The notes under the pieces: generated by a model
Seen by the model: only the letters and a program-made list of their open reading frames with translations
Database searches by the model: none
What the model was told of the DNA's origin: nothing
Source of the DNA: an uncultured beta proteobacterium
GTDB taxonomy: Bacteria > Pseudomonadota > Gammaproteobacteria > Burkholderiales > Burkholderiaceae
DNA: 63,666 bases
Direction of reading: 5' to 3'
Assembly: GCA_903889595.1 (NCBI GenBank)
Contig: CAISYI010000016.1
Location: forward strand, 1-63,666
Part shown: positions 1-8,860 of the stretch, piece by piece
Layout: each line of letters starts with the position of its first letter
Numbering within the stretch: position 1 is the first letter of the stretch
Made by a program: the position numbers and the translations under genes

Positions 1-79
1 ATTTTTTAGGAACTGACATATCCATACGGCATCATTTAACCAAACCGATTCATTAGTTTAATTTTTAGAGAGTAACAAG

Positions 80-1897
80 ATGACTACAAGAGCGATTCGA
101 AATATTGCAATTATTGCCCACGTTGACCATGGTAAGACTACATTGGTGGACCAATTATTACGTCAATCAGGAACATTTAGAGTAAATCAAGCCATGACAG
201 AGCGCGTGATGGACTCTAACGATCTTGAAAAAGAGCGTGGTATTACTATTTTGTCAAAAAACTGTGCAGTAGAATTTGATGGCACACACATCAACATCGT
301 TGATACCCCAGGCCATGCCGACTTCGGTGGTGAAGTCGAACGAGTACTATCTATGGTTGATGGTGTTTTATTACTAGTTGATGCCGTTGAAGGCCCAATG
401 CCACAAACTCGATTTGTGACTAAAAAAGCTTTAGCTTTAGGTTTAAAGCCAATTGTTGTTATCAATAAAGTCGACCGTCCCGGTGCACGTATTGAATATG
501 TTGAAAACGCTACTTTTGAGCTTTTTGATAAGTTAGGTGCAACAGAAGAGCAATTAGACTTCCCGATTGTTTATGCATCTGGTTTGAATGGTTTTGCTGG
601 TTTAACGCCAGACGTCAGAGAAGGAACTATGCGTCCTTTGTTTGAAACTGTCATTAAATATGTTCCAGTGCGTGATGATGATACGACTGGTCCATTACAA
701 CTCCAGATTTCATCAATTGATTACAACAGCTATGTTGGCAAAATTGGTGTTGGTCGTATTTCTCGCGGCACGATCAAGCCTGGAATGGATGTGATCTGTA
801 TGAATGGTCCAGATGGTGTTCCATTTAAAGGTAGGATTAACCAGTGTTTGAAGTTTAAAGGTTTAGAGCGTGAACAAGTTGCTGAAGCTATAGCTGGTGA
901 TATTGTTCTTATCAATGGTATTGAGGATATTGCAATTGGTACAACAATTTGTGCATTAGATAATCCAGATCCATTACCAATGTTAAAAGTTGATGAGCCT
1001 ACCCTAACGATGAATTTCATGGTTAATACGAGTCCACTCGCTGGTCGTGAAGGTAAGTTTGTAACAAGTCGTCAATTACGTGACCGTTTAGACCGTGAGC
1101 TTAAAGCCAATATGGCTTTACGTGTTAAGGAAACAGATGATGATACGGTCTTTGAAGTATCCGGTCGTGGTGAATTACATTTAACGATCTTAATTGAAAA
1201 TATGCGTCGCGAAGGGTATGAACTTGCTGTATCACGTCCGCGTGTTGTTTTCCACGAAGAGAACGGTGTTAAAAAAGAGCCATACGAAAACTTAACAATT
1301 GACGTTGAAGATACTACCCAAGGATCTGTGATGGAGGAATTGGGTAAGCGTAAGGGTGAATTATTAGATATGGTGAGTGATGGAAAAGGTAGAACTCGTC
1401 TCGAATATAGAATCCCAGCCCGTGGTTTAATTGGGTTTCAAGGTGATTTCTTAACCATGACTCGTGGCACTGGTCTCATGAGTCATACCTTTGATTGCTA
1501 TGATGATGTAAGAGAAGGTATTTTAGGTGAGCGTCATAATGGCGTTCTAATCAGTCAAGATAATGGCGAAGCTGTTGCCTATGCTTTATGGAAATTGCAA
1601 GATCGCGGCAGAATGTTCGTTGTACCCGGTGATCCTTTGTATGAAGGCATGGTGATTGGTATTCACAGTCGTGATAATGATTTAGTTGTGAATCCAATTA
1701 AAGGTAAACAATTAACTAACGTTCGTGCCTCAGGAACTGATGAAGCTGTTCGCCTTGTACCTGCAATCCAAATGTCATTAGAGTATGCAGTTGAGTTTAT
1801 TGCGGAAGATGAGTTAGTAGAAGTTACTCCTAAGAGTATTCGTTTACGTAAGCGTTACCTCAAAGAAAATGAGCGTAAAAAAGCTTCACGTGACTAA
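80..1897 (+). CDS. typA: Ribosome-associated translational GTPase TypA/BipA
   Basis: TypA/BipA is an EF-G-like GTPase that binds 70S ribosomes and supports ribosome assembly and growth under stress. The 605-residue protein has the family's usual length. Seen directly: the P-loop around residues 13-21 (AHVDHGKTT), the switch-I ERGITI motif, DTPGH and NKVD, followed by the elongation-factor beta-barrel and the BipA C-terminal domain (ARGLIGFQGDF motif). The ATG is preceded by GAGAG. It is followed 34 bases later by a pseudouridine synthase gene on the same strand. It is a housekeeping gene marking the conserved edge of the catabolic region. Confidence 0.97.
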   Translation: MTTRAIRNIAIIAHVDHGKTTLVDQLLRQSGTFRVNQAMTERVMDSNDLEKERGITILSKNCAVEFDGTHINIVDTPGHADFGGEVERVLSMVDGVLLLVDAVEGPMPQTRFVTKKALALGLKPIVVINKVDRPGARIEYVENATFELFDKLGATEEQLDFPIVYASGLNGFAGLTPDVREGTMRPLFETVIKYVPVRDDDTTGPLQLQISSIDYNSYVGKIGVGRISRGTIKPGMDVICMNGPDGVPFKGRINQCLKFKGLEREQVAEAIAGDIVLINGIEDIAIGTTICALDNPDPLPMLKVDEPTLTMNFMVNTSPLAGREGKFVTSRQLRDRLDRELKANMALRVKETDDDTVFEVSGRGELHLTILIENMRREGYELAVSRPRVVFHEENGVKKEPYENLTIDVEDTTQGSVMEELGKRKGELLDMVSDGKGRTRLEYRIPARGLIGFQGDFLTMTRGTGLMSHTFDCYDDVREGILGERHNGVLISQDNGEAVAYALWKLQDRGRMFVVPGDPLYEGMVIGIHSRDNDLVVNPIKGKQLTNVRASGTDEAVRLVPAIQMSLEYAVEFIAEDELVEVTPKSIRLRKRYLKENERKKASRD

Positions 1898-1930
1898 TTG
1901 ATTTTTTAGTGGTTTACTGAAATAGGGAAG

Positions 1931-2857
1931 ATGAGCTTGTTGAATATTCAGATTCCCATTCGGGATGGTGTCGGTGCTAGTAAGGTCTTTCTTCCCGAGG
2001 GACCTTACTCAACAGTTCTAGACTTCTTGGAAATCAGGTTTTCGAGGGGAACTAGACAAGGATGGGAAAACCGAATGCGGGAGGGGAGAGTCCTTAACCA
2101 ATTTGGCCAACCTGTTTTACCTGAGACTCCATACACCCCCAAACAAATCCTCTATTACTATCGTGAACTAAAAGCCGAAGCTAAAATTCCATTTGCTGAA
2201 ACGGTTATTTATGAAGACGAGTGGATTGTTGTTGCCGATAAGCCGCATTTCATCCCCGTAACCCCCATTGGTCCTTATTTACAAGAAACACTTCTTGTTA
2301 GGTTAAGAAATCGTCTTCAGGTCGATCATCTTAGTGCAGTGCATCGTCTTGATTTAGAAACTGCTGGACTTGTGCTCTTCACGAAACAGCCGCATACCAG
2401 AGATACTTATGCTGCCTTATTTAGAAACCGTACTGTAAAAAAAGAGTATTTAGCTGTTGCTAGGTTTTCAGACAACTATGAATGGCCAATTACCCACTTT
2501 AGCCGTATTGAGGCTGGTGAGCGTTTTATGCAAATGCAGGAGGTGAGTGGTACGCCCAATTCAGTAACAAATATATCTGTGATTGAAACCATCAATAACT
2601 GGTCTTTATATCTTTTAGAGCCTATTACTGGTAAAAAGCATCAATTAAGGGTGCACATGAATGCTTTGGGATTGCCAATCCGAGGTGATCAAATTTACCC
2701 ACAATTAAACGATTACGTCGTACCGAGTCAAAGGGACTATGACTTTCCATTGCAACTTTGTGCTAAAAGACTTTCCTTTCAAGATCCTATTACTGGAAAA
2801 GCGCATTATTTTGAGTCAAATATGCAATTACATTGGCCTCCTGCTGATTTTACGTAA
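1931..2857 (+). CDS. RluA-family RNA pseudouridine synthase
   Basis: Converts specific uridines in rRNA or tRNA to pseudouridine. The catalytic motif HRLDLETAG is near residue 137, with the catalytic Asp inside HRLD, and the RluA-family segment ending in a GKKHQLRVH motif follows. At 308 residues the length fits the family. The N-terminal ~75 residues may be a divergent RNA-binding extension. The exact target (RluA-like tRNA32/23S 746 or other) cannot be read from sequence. It sits 34 bases after typA and is probably co-transcribed with it. Confidence 0.88.
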   Translation: MSLLNIQIPIRDGVGASKVFLPEGPYSTVLDFLEIRFSRGTRQGWENRMREGRVLNQFGQPVLPETPYTPKQILYYYRELKAEAKIPFAETVIYEDEWIVVADKPHFIPVTPIGPYLQETLLVRLRNRLQVDHLSAVHRLDLETAGLVLFTKQPHTRDTYAALFRNRTVKKEYLAVARFSDNYEWPITHFSRIEAGERFMQMQEVSGTPNSVTNISVIETINNWSLYLLEPITGKKHQLRVHMNALGLPIRGDQIYPQLNDYVVPSQRDYDFPLQLCAKRLSFQDPITGKAHYFESNMQLHWPPADFT

Positions 2858-3266
2858 ACTAATTGTTAACTCAAGGGAAAACCATAAGTATCATAGGGTT
2901 AGCAAAAGTGTTATAAATATTGGTTGGAACTTCAAATCTTATCAAAATTAGTAAGAAATCATCAATTTCTTTGGGTTAAAAGTGTCGTGCATTGATTTTT
3001 GTATTTTCTAAAGCTAATTGATCATTTATATATTTATTTTTATTAAAAATTTAATGTTAAAAAGTTATAGGGAATTTTCTTTAAAAAATTAGTTTTATTT
3101 TAATTTATTGAATTAAAACAATGATTTACAAGGTATTAATGCCTGCTTAATTTTTGATGAGTATGACGTAATCTGAATCTTTCAGATTGCTATAAGGGTT
3201 TTCCATAGGTGGTATTTTTTTGTAAATAGATTAGCATTTGATCATTAATTATCAAAGGAGATAAAT
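2858..3266. promoter_or_regulatory. Long AT-rich leader region of the first HAAT transporter operon
   Basis: This 409-base gap holds no convincing gene. It contains two copies of TTGATCA (3018-3024 and 3238-3244), the second inside the inverted repeat TTTGAT-N8-ATCAAA (3237-3256) that touches the ribosome binding site AAAGGAG. A perfect 8-base inverted repeat with a 3-base loop, AATCTGAA/TTCAGATT, lies at 3170-3188 and is followed by a TATAAG box-like hexamer. I see no riboswitch architecture. Reading: promoter and operator region of the downstream operon. Confidence 0.55.
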
Positions 3267-4535
3267 ATGTTGCATGGTAATTTTCGTAGAAGCTTGTTGA
3301 TAGCATCCCTTGCTATCATGGGAGCGGTTGGTTTTGGCTCAGTAAATGCCCAAGAAAAACCACCAATTCGAATTGGTTTTGGTATGGCTGAGACTGGTGC
3401 GATGGCTGCAAATGGTAAAGCTGCAAAATTGGCGATGGAAATTTGGCGTGAAGATACAAATGCTAAAGGCGGATTACTAGGTCGTAAAGTTGAATTTGTA
3501 AGTTATGACGATCAAACGAATCCATCACTAGTTCCTGGTATTTACACAAAGTTGATTGAATCTGACAAAGTTGATTTGGTTGTATCTGGTTACGGCACGA
3601 ACTTAATTGCTCCTGCAATGCCAACAATTATGCAAAGAAATTTAACTTTTATTAGCTTGTTTGGAACAGCTGTTAATCAAAAATTTAACTATCCACGTTA
3701 CTTCCAAGTGATGCCTAACGGTGAAGATCCAGCGGTTGGTTTAACATACGGATTCTTTGAAGCAGCAATGCAAGCAAGTCCAAAACCTATGACAGTAGCT
3801 TTGGTTGGTGGTGATGCTGAGTACCCAGCTTTGGCTCTCGAAGGCGCTAGAATTAATGCCAAAAAAATGGGCTTGAAGATTGTTTACGATAAAACTTACC
3901 CACCTAATACAACTGACTATGCTCCTGTAATTCGTGCGATTCAAGCAACAAATCCTGATGTTGTTTTTGTTGCTTCATATCCTCCAGATACTGTTGGTAT
4001 GATTCGTGCAGCTAACGAAGTTGGTTTAAAGACTAAAGTTTTCGGCGGTGGCATGATTGGTCTAGGTTTTGCTGCTGTGAAAAAACAATTAGGACCTTTG
4101 CTCAACGGAGTTGTTGGATTTGAACTTTATGTTCCAGAGCCAACTATTAAGTTCCCTGGAGTTGAAGCCTTCTTGAAAAAATATCAAGGTCGCGCTGAAA
4201 AAGAAGGTGTAGATCCACTCGGTTTTTACTTACCTCCTTACGGCTATGCCATGATGGAAATTTTAGGAACTTCGATCGAAAAGGTTGGTAGTCTTGATCA
4301 AGGTAAGTTAGCTGATTACATGCACAAGAATACTTTCAAAACAGTGGTAGGCGATATTACTTTTGCTGATAACGGTGAATGGAAAGTTGGACGTCCTTTA
4401 TATGTTCAATATAAAGGTGTTGTAGGTAACGACATTGATCAATTCCGCAAGCCAGGAAAAGCTCCAATTATGTTCCCTAAAGACTTGAAGTCAGGTGAAC
4501 TTCGTACTCCTTACGAAGAAGCTCGTAAACAGTAA
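3267..4535 (+). CDS. HAAT-family ABC transporter periplasmic substrate-binding protein
   Basis: Periplasmic binding protein of the LivK/AmiC type (Peripla_BP_6) that delivers a ligand to the permeases encoded downstream. Residues 1-29 are a Sec signal peptide: charged start, hydrophobic core, cleavage after VNAQ. The mature part begins with a characteristic IRIGFGMAETGAM strand. The length of 422 residues is typical. The start has a good ribosome binding site (AAAGGAG). It is the first gene of a five-gene transporter set ending with a deacetylase gene; the ligand is unknown, but the window context favours an aromatic or heterocyclic acid or amide over an amino acid. Confidence 0.9.
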   Translation: MLHGNFRRSLLIASLAIMGAVGFGSVNAQEKPPIRIGFGMAETGAMAANGKAAKLAMEIWREDTNAKGGLLGRKVEFVSYDDQTNPSLVPGIYTKLIESDKVDLVVSGYGTNLIAPAMPTIMQRNLTFISLFGTAVNQKFNYPRYFQVMPNGEDPAVGLTYGFFEAAMQASPKPMTVALVGGDAEYPALALEGARINAKKMGLKIVYDKTYPPNTTDYAPVIRAIQATNPDVVFVASYPPDTVGMIRAANEVGLKTKVFGGGMIGLGFAAVKKQLGPLLNGVVGFELYVPEPTIKFPGVEAFLKKYQGRAEKEGVDPLGFYLPPYGYAMMEILGTSIEKVGSLDQGKLADYMHKNTFKTVVGDITFADNGEWKVGRPLYVQYKGVVGNDIDQFRKPGKAPIMFPKDLKSGELRTPYEEARKQ

Positions 4536-4549
4536 TTCTTCTCTCTGAA

Positions 4550-4581
4550 GCCCTCTAGCTTTGTTGCTAGAGGGCTTTTTT
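4550..4581 (+). terminator. Intrinsic terminator/attenuator after the binding-protein gene
   Basis: Perfect 10-base stem GCCCTCTAGC / GCTAGAGGGC (4550-4559 and 4566-4575), loop TTTGTT, followed by six T. It lies between the binding-protein gene and its permease genes, so it probably acts as a partial terminator that gives more binding protein than permease. Confidence 0.85.
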
Positions 4582-4597
4582 AAATATTAGTGGATTT

Positions 4598-5476
4598 ATG
4601 GACATTTCTTTTGATTTATTAATTAATGCAATAATTTCTGGCCTTTTATTAGGTGGTTTTTATGCTGCATTATCTTTGGGTGTTTCCATTTCATTTGGAA
4701 TGCTTGATATTGTGAACATCGCTCATCCAGCGATGGTGATTCTTGGTGCATACCTGAGTTGGTGGTTGAATGAAAAATTTGGTATTGATCCGATTCTTGC
4801 TGGATTCCTCCTCGGGCCATTCTTTTTTCTTGCCGGTAACCTTATTTATAGACTCTACTATGATCGCTTTGAAAAAGGTGGTGGTGGAGATTCTTTACGC
4901 GGCCTCGCATTTTTCTTCGGAATTTTATTCATCATTGAGATGATTCTGATTCTAGCTTTCGGTGTTGATTATCGTAACGTTAATACGAGTTATACCGATA
5001 AAACAATCAGTTTTGGCGTAGTAACGGTTGCTTACCGTCTGCTAATTCCATTCGTGATTTCAGTTGGTTTGTTACTCGTGATTCGATGGGCATTTAAGAA
5101 GACCTATTTTGGTCGTGCAGTAAGTGCTGTTGCTCAAGACCCCTTGGCTTTGCAATTAATGGGTGTAAATCCTGTAAAAATTAAAGGTTATGCGTTTGGC
5201 CTTTCTTTATTTACTGCGGTTGTTGGTGGCGCGATGCTGATTATTATTCAGTCAGTGCAACCTTCTGCAGGACGAGAATATATTGGATTGGTTTTTGCCA
5301 TCGTAGTGCTAGGTGGTATGGGTAATTTAACGGGTACTTTACTGGGAGCGATGATTTTAGGTGTTGCGGAAAGTATGACAGCAACATTCGCAGGTCCCTC
5401 TTGGGCTCCAGCAGTTTCATTTGGATTACTTTTATTAACATTGGTATTTAGACCACAAGGTATTTTTGGAAAATGA
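4598..5476 (+). CDS. HAAT ABC transporter permease, LivH type
   Basis: Inner-membrane permease subunit of a branched-chain-amino-acid-type importer. The 292 residues consist almost wholly of hydrophobic segments, with the family's early GLLLGGFYAALSLG and FGMLDIVNIAH segments and a late GGMGNLTGTLLGA motif. It follows a terminator-like hairpin by 16 bases and overlaps the next permease gene by four bases (ATGA), showing translational coupling. Confidence 0.9.
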   Translation: MDISFDLLINAIISGLLLGGFYAALSLGVSISFGMLDIVNIAHPAMVILGAYLSWWLNEKFGIDPILAGFLLGPFFFLAGNLIYRLYYDRFEKGGGGDSLRGLAFFFGILFIIEMILILAFGVDYRNVNTSYTDKTISFGVVTVAYRLLIPFVISVGLLLVIRWAFKKTYFGRAVSAVAQDPLALQLMGVNPVKIKGYAFGLSLFTAVVGGAMLIIIQSVQPSAGREYIGLVFAIVVLGGMGNLTGTLLGAMILGVAESMTATFAGPSWAPAVSFGLLLLTLVFRPQGIFGK

Positions 5477-6411
5477 ATAAGAATCGTAATTTCTACCTCG
5501 GTCTGGTTTTGGTGTTGCCATTATTGGCTTCACTCCCGTTTTGGGTGCAATCAGAATATTTTTTCTTTGCGGCGTATTCCGTGTTGCAATTTGTTATCTT
5601 GGCGGTAGCTTGGAACATCTTAGGCGGCTACGCTGGCTATGTTAACTTCGGTTCTGCAGCATTTTTTGCAATAGGCGCCTACTCGACAATTGTTGGTTAT
5701 AAACTTCAATTTCCACAGGGCGCTAATATTCTCCTTGGTACCTTCATGGCCGGCTTAGTTGGACTCGGTATGGGATATATCACGCTTCGTCTTAAAGGTG
5801 TTTTCTTTTCAATTGCTACCTTAGCGATGTCGGTTGTGTTATTGACCATAGTAACTAATACTCCTTTCTTAGGTGGTGCTAGAGGTGTATATGTGATTGT
5901 TTCTAGAGAGTCACCGATAGGAACGGGTCCTTATATCCACTGGCTATATTTTCTGATTTTAGCGATGGCAGTTGTTTCAGTCATTATTTCTAGAATCATC
6001 GAACATTCATGGCTCGGTCAGGGATTGATGGCAATCAGAGATGACGAAATGGCAGCAGAGGGTCTAGGCGTTCCAACGCTTAAATTAAAGCTCATCGCAA
6101 CTTCAATTAGTGGTGCTTTAATGGGCTTAGCGGGAACTACTTTCCCTTACCTGATTACTTATGTCGAACCAACAGCGACTTTTAATTTGTCCTTTGCGGT
6201 GAATAGTATTGCAATGCCAATTGTAGGTGGACTTGGAACATGGATTGGTCCATTGTTAGGTGCCTTATTATTGGGTTCAATACAGCAAATTGCTTCAATA
6301 ACGCTTTCTTCATCATGGAATCTACTCATTGTTGGTGGTGTTCTGGTTTTATTTGTGACTCTTGCGCCAAATGGTTTAGTTGGATTTTTTAAGAAATGGT
6401 CTGGAAAATAA
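5473..6411 (+). CDS. HAAT ABC transporter permease, LivM type
   Basis: Second membrane subunit of the importer, 312 residues, with about eight to ten hydrophobic segments and LivM-type motifs (LGGYAGYVNFGSAAFFAIGAY near residue 50; GGLGTWIGPLLGALLLG near 250). Overlaps the preceding gene by ATGA, and its TAA stop shares one base with the ATG of the ATP-binding gene. Confidence 0.9.
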   Translation: MNKNRNFYLGLVLVLPLLASLPFWVQSEYFFFAAYSVLQFVILAVAWNILGGYAGYVNFGSAAFFAIGAYSTIVGYKLQFPQGANILLGTFMAGLVGLGMGYITLRLKGVFFSIATLAMSVVLLTIVTNTPFLGGARGVYVIVSRESPIGTGPYIHWLYFLILAMAVVSVIISRIIEHSWLGQGLMAIRDDEMAAEGLGVPTLKLKLIATSISGALMGLAGTTFPYLITYVEPTATFNLSFAVNSIAMPIVGGLGTWIGPLLGALLLGSIQQIASITLSSSWNLLIVGGVLVLFVTLAPNGLVGFFKKWSGK

Positions 6412-7163
6412 TGGAAAATACAACTCAGACACAAATGCCTTTAGTAAAGGTCAGTGCAGTGACCAAGAAGTTCGGTGGTTTTACTGCTTTAAGTAACGTT
6501 GATTTAGTCATTGCTCCAGGTGAGCGAGTCGGTTTAATTGGACCCAATGGATCTGGTAAAAGTACCTTGGTCAACTGTATCTCTGGTATGTTGAAAATTG
6601 ACGGTGGATCAATTGAATTTGCTGGTGAAAATATTTCTAGCTTGCCTCCTCATGCGAGAGTTCATGCGGGTATTGCCAGAAGTTTTCAGATTCCACGACC
6701 ATTTAAGACGATGTCGGTTTTTGAAAATATTATGGTAGTACTTAATTTTTCTGGGAATGATAGAAAAAGCGCTGATGATCTTCGCTCTACTGAAGAACGC
6801 GCAATGGATATCGTTCAAGGTGTCGGATTACATAGTAAAAAAGATCACGTCTCTGCAAGTCTTACCCAAGTTGAGTTGCGTAAGTTAGAGTTAGCACGCG
6901 CCATGGCAGCAAATCCAAAAGTATTGATTGCTGATGAGGCTTTAGCAGGACTTTCTGGAGCAGAGGTAGACGAAATTCTTGACCTCATTATGGGCATGAA
7001 AGAAAAAGGTGTTTCTGTATTAATGATTGAACATATTATGAGTGCAGTAATGCGCTTTTCTGAGCGTTTAGTGGTTCTGGTGGCAGGCAATAAGATTGCT
7101 GATGGATTGCCCCAGGATGTGATTAACAATCCCGAAGTGATAAAGGCATATCTTGGCGAATAA
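6411..7163 (+). CDS. HAAT ABC transporter ATP-binding protein, LivG type
   Basis: Cytoplasmic ATPase, 250 residues from the ATG at 6411, which I prefer over an upstream in-frame ATG at 6396 because it forms a TAATG junction with the permease stop. Walker A GPNGSGKST and Walker B KVLIADEALAGL are present. The ABC signature is unusual: where canonical LivG proteins read LSxGQ, this one has SLTQVELRKLELARAM. The gene overlaps the next ATPase gene by 11 bases. Confidence 0.88.
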   Translation: MENTTQTQMPLVKVSAVTKKFGGFTALSNVDLVIAPGERVGLIGPNGSGKSTLVNCISGMLKIDGGSIEFAGENISSLPPHARVHAGIARSFQIPRPFKTMSVFENIMVVLNFSGNDRKSADDLRSTEERAMDIVQGVGLHSKKDHVSASLTQVELRKLELARAMAANPKVLIADEALAGLSGAEVDEILDLIMGMKEKGVSVLMIEHIMSAVMRFSERLVVLVAGNKIADGLPQDVINNPEVIKAYLGE

Positions 7164-7881
7164 GATCATCTTAAAAGAGATTAATGCCGCCTATGGTGCG
7201 GTACAAGTCTTACATGGTATTTCAATGGAAGTTGGTAACGGTGAAACGGTTGCTCTCCTTGGAACCAATGGCAATGGTAAATCAACTTTAATCAAATGTG
7301 TTGCTGGTTTAGTTAAACCAACTGCTGGTCAAGCCCTTGCAGTGATTGACGATGTCACGCATGACTTAGGTAAGCTGAGTCCTGAAGAGATAGTTAATTT
7401 AGGGATTGCGATGGTTCCGGAAGGACGCCGCCTTTTTCCTTTATTGACGGTTGAAGAAAATTTATTACTCGGTGCTTCTAGACCTTTTGCCCGCAATCAT
7501 GTCAGTGAAACTCTGGAATTCTGTTTCGAAGTATTTCCTAAGTTGAAAGATCGTCGTACTCAAAGAGCAGGAAGTATGAGTGGCGGCGAACAACAAATGG
7601 TGGCGCTTGCTCGTGCACTGATGACGATGCCTAAGATTCTCTTGATTGATGAACCATCAGTGGGCTTAGCACCGATTATTGTTAAGCAAATGATTGATAA
7701 AATCGCAGAGTTGAAACTTCAAAAAGGTTTAACTGTTTTAATGGCCGAACAAAACTTTACACAAGCAATGAGAATTGCTGATCGAGGTTACGTCATTGTC
7801 CACGGCGAAATTAAAATTGAAGGTAGTTCACAAGAATTAGCCAATAACGACGTTGTTCGTAAACTTTATATGGGTATGTAA
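7153..7881 (+). CDS. HAAT ABC transporter ATP-binding protein, LivF type
   Basis: Second ATPase of the importer, 242 residues. Walker A GTNGNGKST, signature MSGGEQQMVALARAL and Walker B ILLIDEPSVGLAP are intact. The start is TTG (7153), placed inside the last codons of the LivG gene (an 11-base overlap), so its translation is probably coupled. The same TTG-in-overlap arrangement recurs in the other two transporter operons of the window. Confidence 0.88.
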   Translation: MANKIILKEINAAYGAVQVLHGISMEVGNGETVALLGTNGNGKSTLIKCVAGLVKPTAGQALAVIDDVTHDLGKLSPEEIVNLGIAMVPEGRRLFPLLTVEENLLLGASRPFARNHVSETLEFCFEVFPKLKDRRTQRAGSMSGGEQQMVALARALMTMPKILLIDEPSVGLAPIIVKQMIDKIAELKLQKGLTVLMAEQNFTQAMRIADRGYVIVHGEIKIEGSSQELANNDVVRKLYMGM

Positions 7882-7896
7882 TTTCAAGGAAAATTT

Positions 7897-8778
7897 ATGT
7901 CTTATGCTTTAGCGAGTGATCGCGTACCATTTTTGCCTATCGTTGATCGTCCGGAATGGATAATTCCAGGCGGGAAGAACCTACTGGTCTGGTTAATCGT
8001 TAACGTTGAGCATTGGACGATGGCAAACCCAATGCCTAGAACTGTTCTTAGTCCTCCAATGGGTCAACCCCTGCAACCAGATGTACCTAACTGGTCTTGG
8101 CATGAGTATGGAATGAGGGTTGGTTTTTGGCGTATTTATGATGCATTAGTAGCAAGAAATATTGTTCCTACTTTAGCTACCAATGGTATTGTTTGTGAAT
8201 CTTATCCACGTGTTGTTGAATCAGCAATGAAACACAACTGGGAAATGATGGGCCACTCTTATATTCAGGGTCCTATGCATAAATTAGATGACCAATTGGC
8301 AACTATCCAAAAAACGATGGAGACGATTGAACGTTTTACTGGTCAACGTCCCGTTGGTTGGGAAAGTCCAGGCCTTACAGAGACTGAGGTAACGATTGAT
8401 CATTTATCGGCTGCTGGAATTGAATATGTTGCAGATTGGCCGCTAGATGATCAACCTACTTGGATTGCAGCGAGTCCAAAGCCTGTTCTTTCAGTGCCTT
8501 ACACAGTCGAGACAAATGATATCCCGATGATGTTATTGCAGATGAATCGTGGTGAAGAAATGTTTTTGCGTGGTAAGGAGCAATTTGACCGTTTGTTACA
8601 AGACAGTAAAACAATACCTCGTGTCATGGCGATCAGCGTACATCCTTATATTACCGGCGCTCCTCACAGGATTGGCTACTTTGAGAAGTTGTTAGATTAT
8701 GTACAAGCTTCTTCAGGTGCAACGATTTGTACTGGTAAAAATATTAACGATTTATATAGAGCTCAATTTCCAGCTTAA
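7897..8778 (+). CDS. Polysaccharide-deacetylase-fold hydrolase, PuuE-like
   Basis: NodB-fold protein of 293 residues resembling the PuuE/allantoinase-like group, whose members hydrolyse amide bonds of small cyclic or open-chain compounds rather than chitin. Visible motifs: VNVEHW near residue 36, where classical deacetylases have an Asp pair; MMGHSYIQGPMH near residue 122, supplying two His; and ISVHPYITG near the C terminus. There is no signal peptide, so it acts in the cytoplasm. It follows the LivF gene by 15 bases and closes the transporter operon, which suggests that it acts on the imported compound. The substrate is unknown. Confidence 0.72.
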   Translation: MSYALASDRVPFLPIVDRPEWIIPGGKNLLVWLIVNVEHWTMANPMPRTVLSPPMGQPLQPDVPNWSWHEYGMRVGFWRIYDALVARNIVPTLATNGIVCESYPRVVESAMKHNWEMMGHSYIQGPMHKLDDQLATIQKTMETIERFTGQRPVGWESPGLTETEVTIDHLSAAGIEYVADWPLDDQPTWIAASPKPVLSVPYTVETNDIPMMLLQMNRGEEMFLRGKEQFDRLLQDSKTIPRVMAISVHPYITGAPHRIGYFEKLLDYVQASSGATICTGKNINDLYRAQFPA

Positions 8779-8800
8779 CTTTGCTTTTTAGGCGGTGATT

Positions 8801-8834
8801 AAAAAGTCCAACAAGTTTCCTTGTTGGACTTTTT
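8801..8834. terminator. Bidirectional terminator between convergent units
   Basis: Perfect 15-base stem AAAAAGTCCAACAAG / CTTGTTGGACTTTTT with a TTTC loop. The A-run and T-run on the two sides make it work in both directions. It ends the transporter/deacetylase operon (plus) and the monooxygenase operon (minus). Confidence 0.92.
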
Positions 8835-8860
8835 GTTTGGGTGTTCCGAAAGAACGTAAC

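Noticed and set aside
2739-2951. Small gene overlapping the end of the pseudouridine synthase gene
   Set aside because: It is an alternate frame of the synthase gene with no ribosome binding site and no recognisable domain.
3120-3266. Riboswitch or small RNA before the first transporter operon
   Set aside because: Only one short hairpin (3170-3188) is visible; no conserved multi-stem structure could be recognised by eye.
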